DNA of 64,000 bases from Cladopsammia gracilis (Eukaryota; Cnidaria; Anthozoa; Scleractinia; Dendrophylliidae): NCBI GenBank assembly GCA_022457155.1, contig JAJGOT010000501.1:62001-126000 (forward strand), written 5' to 3'. The position numbers and the translations under genes were made by a program. The notes beneath the pieces were generated by a model. It was given only the letters and a program-made list of their open reading frames with translations. It was not told where the DNA came from and did not search any database. Shown piece after piece: positions 58,180-64,000 of the stretch; the first letter of the stretch is position 1, and each line of letters starts with the position of its first letter.

Positions 58180-60530
58180 AATATATATAGATAGCCTGAG
58201 CCTAACAGCGTCGCTCTTTGAACAGAAAGCCGATGATAAACTTAACTGAGGTGAAAGGTCGGAAGCACAAGAATAAAATTGACGACCGGGCCTATCTTTT
58301 AATTTTAGAAATTTACGCGACCGTTTGCACAGTACATTTAGACCGTACAAAAGTTCACAAAAACAACTTTTTCTCCGTCTAGAATAATTAGTACGACTAA
58401 TTACTCGTGGCGAAGCACACGAGTTGTAAATCCGGCGTTGACTTTTCTTGTTTTTTTTCGTGTCACATTAGCGCATGCAAATTTATGCACGCATATTTAA
58501 GTCTGTATCGACGACTATATAGCTTACGGCCATGAAATACATACCGTAAAATCTCTCCGTTTGTGTACTCGAGAAGCAAGATAAGTGCATAAATTAAAAC
58601 CACCATGAAGTATATACCCAAGATAAAGAACTACTGCGTACAACTGCACACTTTCAAGACAATTCAAGGCGTTCATGGATGGATAGGACCGTTTGATATT
58701 GTGTTCGCCGCTATTCCCGTGGGATTTTTGCTCTGGCAAGTTCTGTGTTTTATATATTAAACTTGCCATTTGCTTAGCGATCGAGCTCCGGGTGTCAGCT
58801 ACTGAATCTAGTGAATGCAGTGTAGTCTTACTTTTAAACCCGTGTATACGTGAAAGCATGATGAACAGGTTATCGGCAAGGGTGTTTAAATAAAATTTAC
58901 ACTCTCACTCACTCACTCACTCACTCACTTGTTCCTTCCATCAGCTGTAAACTTAGTGATCCTTAGTGAGCAAATGCTTTGTTACGAGCACGTTTCGTAA
59001 CAGGAATTCAAAGTGAATTCAACGATAACAATAATTAATTTGATGTAAACGAATATAGACAACAATAAGCTTACAGATGTTTCGCATTTGGAGTTTTTAG
59101 TGCAACATTAAAATCGATCTGAAAGGATTTTGCAACCTAAACACGCGGTCTGATGCGTATTTAGCTTTAAATAATAAAATTTAGTTCGTAAGTAGTATGT
59201 GCTCTTGGACAGCGCAGTGATTGAGTTTGTGGCTTAGTCCCGGACGGCCCGAGTTCGAATCTCCATGAAGTCCTCTTCTTTTTTTACTTTTTTTTTCTTT
59301 TTTCGAACTGGACATTATGAAAGTGATGTACTTTTTTTTTCCTTCGTCAAAAATCCTTCGTTTAATTTAAAAAAATATATATCGAGCCGTGTCAGTGTGA
59401 AAACGTAAGCTTACGGCAATATTGCGTTACGCGTTACGCGTTAGCATTTCTTCTTCTCGGGTTGGCTCTTAGGAGCCTTTGATTAGACATAATTTTAAGC
59501 TTATGTTTCTCTGTAAAAGCACTCAAATCACTTGGGAATCAATGCTGCAATGAGTTAAAGGGGCCACGATTTCAAGCTGTGTACAGCTTCTTGTTTCCAA
59601 ATAAAATACACCTGCTGCTTATAAAAATTGTCCGAGAAACTGATTTGGAAATCAAAATTGCAAACAATACACAAACATATTTGCATAAGACCACGCGTGT
59701 GAAGTATCCAAGTCTTGTTTTGTTTTGTTTACATAAAATCGCTTTTCAACCTATGTAATGAATGAACAAACACATAAAAATGGACAACACAATCTTCTTT
59801 CGAAAAATTTTATTCAAATCTCCATAAGTTTGTGTTTAAAAGCAAAACGCGAACCATTAAGAGGCCGAGATGTCTCCGATGAAAGAAATCAAAACAACTG
59901 AATTTAATTGAGCGAGTGTTATAAACAATTCTCCCGAAAACTAGCGAGAACACAAAAAAGTCAATCACAGATTGATATCAACATAAATTCCCATCGAAAA
60001 ATGTATTTTGTTTTACCTTTAAGTCCATCCACTGCTTGGAAATTGTTTAAATCTCCGCTTCTTCAGTTCTGAAACCCGAAGTGACAAACATCTTCCCGCA
60101 TTGCTCCCATCCTCGAAGCAAGATTTTATCTCTGAAAGCTCTTCTATTTCACTATAGCGGCTTCTGAGTATCCCATAATTAGTATCCCTGTCTTGAGTAG
60201 CAAACCGCGAAAAAATTCAGGAGAATAACGACTTTAATTTAAATGGTTTTCTCCGCTAAAACACAGCAGTGTTTTCCCAGGTGACGTGAAAATTGCAAAG
60301 ATCCCGGTGTGGCGTCATATGCGCATGTTTTGCGACGGTCTACGCGCCCGCGAGTTAGCCCTAAGCGACGGCGGCGACGGCGGCGCCGGCGGCGGTGTGA
60401 CAACGCGCCCGCGAAACATTCCGCTAGCCATGACCATGAAAAATGACGGCCATGGGTTCTATGGTTCTCTGGTTCTATGAGTATGGGGCTGCGCAGCCTG
60501 GCCTTCGGCCAGGCAAGAGCTCCGCTAAAA
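58180..60530 (-). repeat. 1.15-kb local repeat, copy 3, split by an insertion
   Basis: The outer parts 58180-58408 and 59596-60530 match copies 1 and 2; the intervening 1.2 kb has no match there. The CpG-rich end contains a GGC-rich expansion (GACGGCGGCGACGGCGGCGC near 60368) not found in copies 1 and 2. The donor CTTAAAG/GTAAAA is kept at 60017, but the preceding frame has stops. Confidence 0.65.
58409..59595. other. sequence inserted into repeat copy 3
   Basis: This interrupts the repeat between ATTAGTACGACTAATTACTC and CAAATAAAATACA. It contains a (CTCA)n run at about 58903-58928 and T-rich stretches near 59280-59330. At 59216-59272 there is a faint tRNA-like piece with GAGTTCGAATCTC (B-box-like). 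No open frame with recognisable domains and no clear terminal repeats were seen. Confidence 0.5.
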
Positions 60531-61605
60531 AATAACAGCTATTAACAGTAGATTTGATCAGACATTGATAAAACACGTGTTATACTGTAAGCGTGAAGGT
60601 CGACTGAGTTTTCTTAAAGGATTTCCGTCGAATGAACAAAATGTTAATTTCACAGAAGTTTACAACAAATGATTTTTGAAGTTTTTCCTCAGTGAACCAA
60701 CGTCCAAAATAAACCCGTCCCGCAGAGAATTTTATGGATTTAGTAACTAGAGTATCTATTTGAACTAGCTACACCATCAAGTTGTTTGACCTTTAAGTTC
60801 ATGTACAGTTTATGTCACGAAATACCACATGCATAAATGTAAAATAAAATAAAGGGTTTACATCTGGTGAAAGTCTTGATTTGTAGAGTTGTAATGGACT
60901 TGAGAAACGATGTCTTGCATTTTGCACTTTTTAAAGCAGTTTCTCACGTCGAAATTGGGTTTCGTGGGACAAACAAACATCCGGTGTTACCATGGCAACA
61001 AAGAAGAAATGACCTTAACACAGTTCTTTTATCAACATCCCCTCTGAAGACCTATCGCATGAAAAATGTGAAGGGGGGGTAGGTCAAAAATTTTCATTTC
61101 CCATTTTTCTCGATTCTTAGATGTCGGAGTCCTGCTCTTAAAGAAGAAAAGAGGCACGAGATACTGATGCGCACAAATTCTGTTTGCCCCTTCTATGTCG
61201 GCTGCCGTTCTTTTGTTGAAACAGCCTAAATATCTTGATTTTAACCGAATTTTCTTCAATTTAGTCACGTTTAGACCGAGGTGGAATTTTCTGAGTCAAT
61301 GAGAATACACCGATATTTAGTTGAAGTTCAAATTTCCACTTGTAAGCGCAGACACTTTCCGTTATATTACAGCGCGACCACGAAAAGCTTGAACGCCGAA
61401 AATATGTCGGGAATATTTATCGTGTTGCGGCCAATCAGATTCGAGGACCAGAAAACGAAAAACCGACAATTTTAAATCTGTTAGACCGAGTCACGAAACG
61501 GAATTATTTCATTTTTTCTTTCCAAACATGTCTAACCTTTTCCCTGCAAGTGTTTGTTTGTATTTATTTGATTTTTGAGTTAAAAACTGTGAAGAAAATC
61601 AAACT
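60531..61605. other. no supported gene
   Basis: Short frames only. A G run (AAGGGGGGGTAGG) lies near 61071-61082. No repeat family was recognised. Confidence 0.45.
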
Positions 61606-62164
61606 GTAATTTTTTTAGAAATAGCCGTGCAGACACTGCGTAAATACATTTGCATTGGTTCACGCGCAAACAACATATAACCTTCATTTTCTGCTACTTT
61701 TATCGAAGCAACGTTACTTGTTACTTTAGCGAGGACAAAAATTAAAAATATTGAAGTAAAATTTATTGTTTGCGACTTACATATGCAACGAAGGCACCGA
61801 ATGATATTCACCTCGGTGCTTCGTTCGAGTCTGGCCAGTGCGTGGGTAAGCGAGCGTCTGAAATATTTTTTAACCGGCGGACGTCTAAAGAAAGTCCGAC
61901 CACAAAAACAATAGACAACTTGTCAGAAGAATTGCTTACAGGGTGAACTTATTATTATTTTTGTCCAAGAAAAAACAATACCTGAGCACATGAAAGGCGA
62001 TATCGATTTTTGAACGGGCGCGGTGAAAATTGGATCTTCGCAAGTTCAAGTGACTGAGCGCGTGGTCGATAAAATAGCTATTTAACTATTATAGCGCGAA
62101 AGCGCGCGTGATATCGCCCAATACTTAGCCGACGAGGCGTAGGCCGAGTCGGCTAAAATTAGGC

Positions 62165-62880
62165 GATATCACGCAAGCTTGAGCGCTATAACAGTTTTAT
62201 AATATTCAACACATTGATAACAAAGCATAGTTTGAAGAAAAAATATCGCCGACAAGCCTTTTATTTAAAAAAAAAAGCTTAAGGCCTATTTACACGCTGC
62301 GATTTGTCGTGCCGATTTGTCAGCCCCGAGAAATCGTGAAGCAAATCGGCGCGTGTAAATGGCGACCCGATGCGCGCGCGATTTCAGTCCGACATGTCGG
62401 CCGATTCGGAAAAAATCTGTAATCGCTTCACAGATTTTCGCGTGTCGGGCCCGATTTTAAGAACGAAAACGCAATCTGGACAAGAAATCACGCAAAACAA
62501 ATCATATCTGCAGTATTTAAACTAACAACAACCTAAATAACCTATTGGATATCATTTGTTTTTCAAGAAGTTCTTTGCAGAAAAGTTTTGAAATAAAAAA
62601 AAAGTTCATGTACAATGCTTGCACTGTACAAAGAGCGCGCGCACGATTTGTCGTGGCTGACAAATCGGCCCGACAAATCGCAGCGTGTAAATAGGCCTTT
62701 ACATATGTTTTACCGCGCGAAACTTGCAACATCACACAGTTCATGAATGAAAGTGGCGCCTTTGTCAATATTACGCAAGCTTGAACATTATAACTGTTTT
62801 ATAATTCAACACATTGATAACAAATCACAGTTTCATGAAAAAATTCATTGAGATATACAACCTTTCATTAAGTAAAAAGG
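62165..62880. repeat. direct repeat flanking the Harbinger-like MITE
   Basis: ACGCAAGCTTGAGCGCTATA with TTCAACACATTGATAACAAA (62172-62223) recurs as ACGCAAGCTTGAACATTATA with TTCAACACATTGATAACAAA (62773-62823). The two copies of about 100 bp lie on either side of the MITE. Just left, TTAGCCGACGAGGCG and its inverse form a small palindrome (62126-62158). Confidence 0.65.
62282..62698. mobile_element. Harbinger-like MITE with TTA target duplication
   Basis: The ends AGGCCTATTTACACGCTGCG and CGCAGCGTGTAAATAGGCCT are perfect inverses, with TTA directly outside both (62279-62281 and 62699-62701). The words GATTTGTCG and AAATCGG recur in both orientations. It resembles 19346-19664 in ends and internal vocabulary. 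Confidence 0.85.
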
Positions 62881-62989
62881 CTAACAACAATATTTTACCT
62901 CGCACCATTTCTTTATAAACAACAAGCAGCGAATGCCGAAACTTGCCAAGCTAAAATTAATTTAGCGTACACAATCAGTTGAGAGTTTC

Positions 62990-64000
62990 TACGAAGAGCT
63001 TTCGTCTACTTAAAGAACGGGACAGAGTAGTGACTACAAGAATTAAAACACAGTAAAATGGCATAGAATGTCTTAGTTACAAGTGTTTCTATCTTAAAAG
63101 TTCACTTCAGAATCAAAACAAATTGAACAAACACACGGCTACGAACTTAAACATAGCGGCGAAAAGTCGGAAAGAACTGCAGCGTGGATAGTATGTCTTG
63201 CAAAAATTCACAGCTAAAGGATACAAGAAACGGTTGAAACATCGTACCTGTAGTTGATTTGGCTTTTTATTCCCTTCCATCAGCACCAAATTTTCAAACA
63301 TCGAAGTATATGTACGAGCTGAGTCGGTCAATGTTGTTTACAAACTTGCTCGTTTTTTAGCTCCTACAGACGTAATGACGAAATCAGAAACATTTCTGAG
63401 GAAGCATGAAGTCTATATCATATTCCAGAGGTGATTACCAAAGGAATTTTACGAAAATTGTGCTCCTTCATTCACTCCTCGTCGAGCGGTTAAACTTTGA
63501 ACCAGTCAGTTTTCATTCAGGTACGCCAAGAAACACTGCAACTGCGACAACGCGAGAATTTCGCGCCTCTTTTGTCCAATCATGTGAACAATATTTTTCT
63601 CTTTTCTTTTCTTCTCTTTTTTTTCTTTCTTTTCCCTCTTTTAACTAATTGTTCACGCCCTTTTTCGCCCCAAAACACGAAATTGCAGGCAGCAGTCATT
63701 TTCACTTTCCTTCAAAATGCGATATTTACCGCCATCGCTGGTTATACGTCATGTAGACATAACGTTTATTGCTAACTTTTTTACCATATTTGGGCAGTGT
63801 ATCAATGTGTTTAATTATAACACAGGATAGTCGCCTCAAGTTCAAATTTACCATACTCTAGTGGCTACGATAGCAAACGCGTATAAAACAATCGAATGCA
63901 AATGTATTTCGCGCAGTGTCTGCACGGCTATTTTTGTAAACGCTTTTTTCCCTTTCCGTAAAAATTCCAATAAAACAACAACACCTACATGTAAACATGA
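62990..64000. other. no secure gene; weak first-exon candidate on - strand
   Basis: On the - strand, MFENLVLMEGNKKPNQLQ (about 63301-63248) ends at a donor-like CAG/GTACGA. No partner exon could be found to the left, so it is recorded only as a weak lead. T-rich tracts lie near 63590-63640. Confidence 0.2.

Larger units (their letters stand above)
61610..63940. repeat. widely spaced inverted repeat pair
   Basis: AAATAGCCGTGCAGACACTG with ATACATTTGCATT (61617-61659) is inverted at 63886-63935 (AATGCAAATGTATTTCGCGC, CAGTGTCTGCACGGCTATTT). The 2.3 kb between them has no gene. Only about 45 bp is shared, so this may be two dispersed repeats and not one element. Confidence 0.6.

Noticed and set aside
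59216..59272. tRNA-like segment with a GAGTTCGAATCTC box
   Set aside because: The A-box and the stems are too poor for a tRNA gene; at most it is a decayed SINE head.

Overview
The window looks like nuclear DNA of an anthozoan cnidarian, most likely a stony coral or a close relative. The evidence is spliced genes with GT-AG introns, an ApeC (apextrin-type) gene, Penelope-like, CR1/L2-type and SINE retroelements, and a very high density of short foldback (MITE-like) DNA elements. No bacterial operon, phage, CRISPR array or viral gene was found. The species call is an inference; the eukaryotic nature is seen directly.

Layout. (1) 1-4.5 kb: the 3' part of a + strand gene for a single-pass membrane protein (three exons, upstream exons not found). 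(2) 4.5-17 kb: no convincing host gene. It holds a Penelope-like element remnant in head-to-head inverted form, several foldback elements (one flanked by TTAA), a tRNA-derived SINE, a 5'-truncated non-LTR retrotransposon on the - strand, and a TTATTCACTCCAA minisatellite split by a second fragment of the same LINE family. (3) 16.4-22.6 kb: a segmental duplication carrying two SLC25 mitochondrial carrier genes (+ strand, 311 aa each, about 95% identical), separated by foldback elements and a SINE. (4) 23.1-32.8 kb: a nine-exon gene on the - strand that I assembled from phase-matched splice sites. It encodes a 418-residue protein with a signal peptide, a SEA domain, an ApeC domain and a C-terminal hydrophobic segment. 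Its introns are full of transposon remnants (Tc1/mariner helix-turn-helix, Harbinger-type element with a SANT-like ORF, pogo-like foldback, Penelope 3' end). (5) 32.8-38.7 kb: repeats only, including a 307-bp hexanucleotide array and several near-perfect palindromes. (6) 38.7-60.5 kb: a local tandem amplification. Three - strand paralogues of about 540 aa encode multipass membrane proteins of a family I do not recognise. They are accompanied by three copies of a 1.15-kb repeat with a CpG-rich part and a conserved splice donor, placed upstream of paralogues 1 and 3. Comparing the repeat units shows exact insertion sites of several mobile elements. (7) 60.5-64 kb: repeats, including a Harbinger-like MITE with a TTA target duplication, and no secure gene.

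The genes do not form a pathway that can be read from the sequence. The SEA-ApeC protein is probably an extracellular or cell-surface immune or adhesion protein. The carriers act in the inner mitochondrial membrane. The three paralogues are membrane proteins of unknown job. The clearest themes are local gene duplication (carriers, membrane proteins) and heavy reshaping by non-autonomous transposons.
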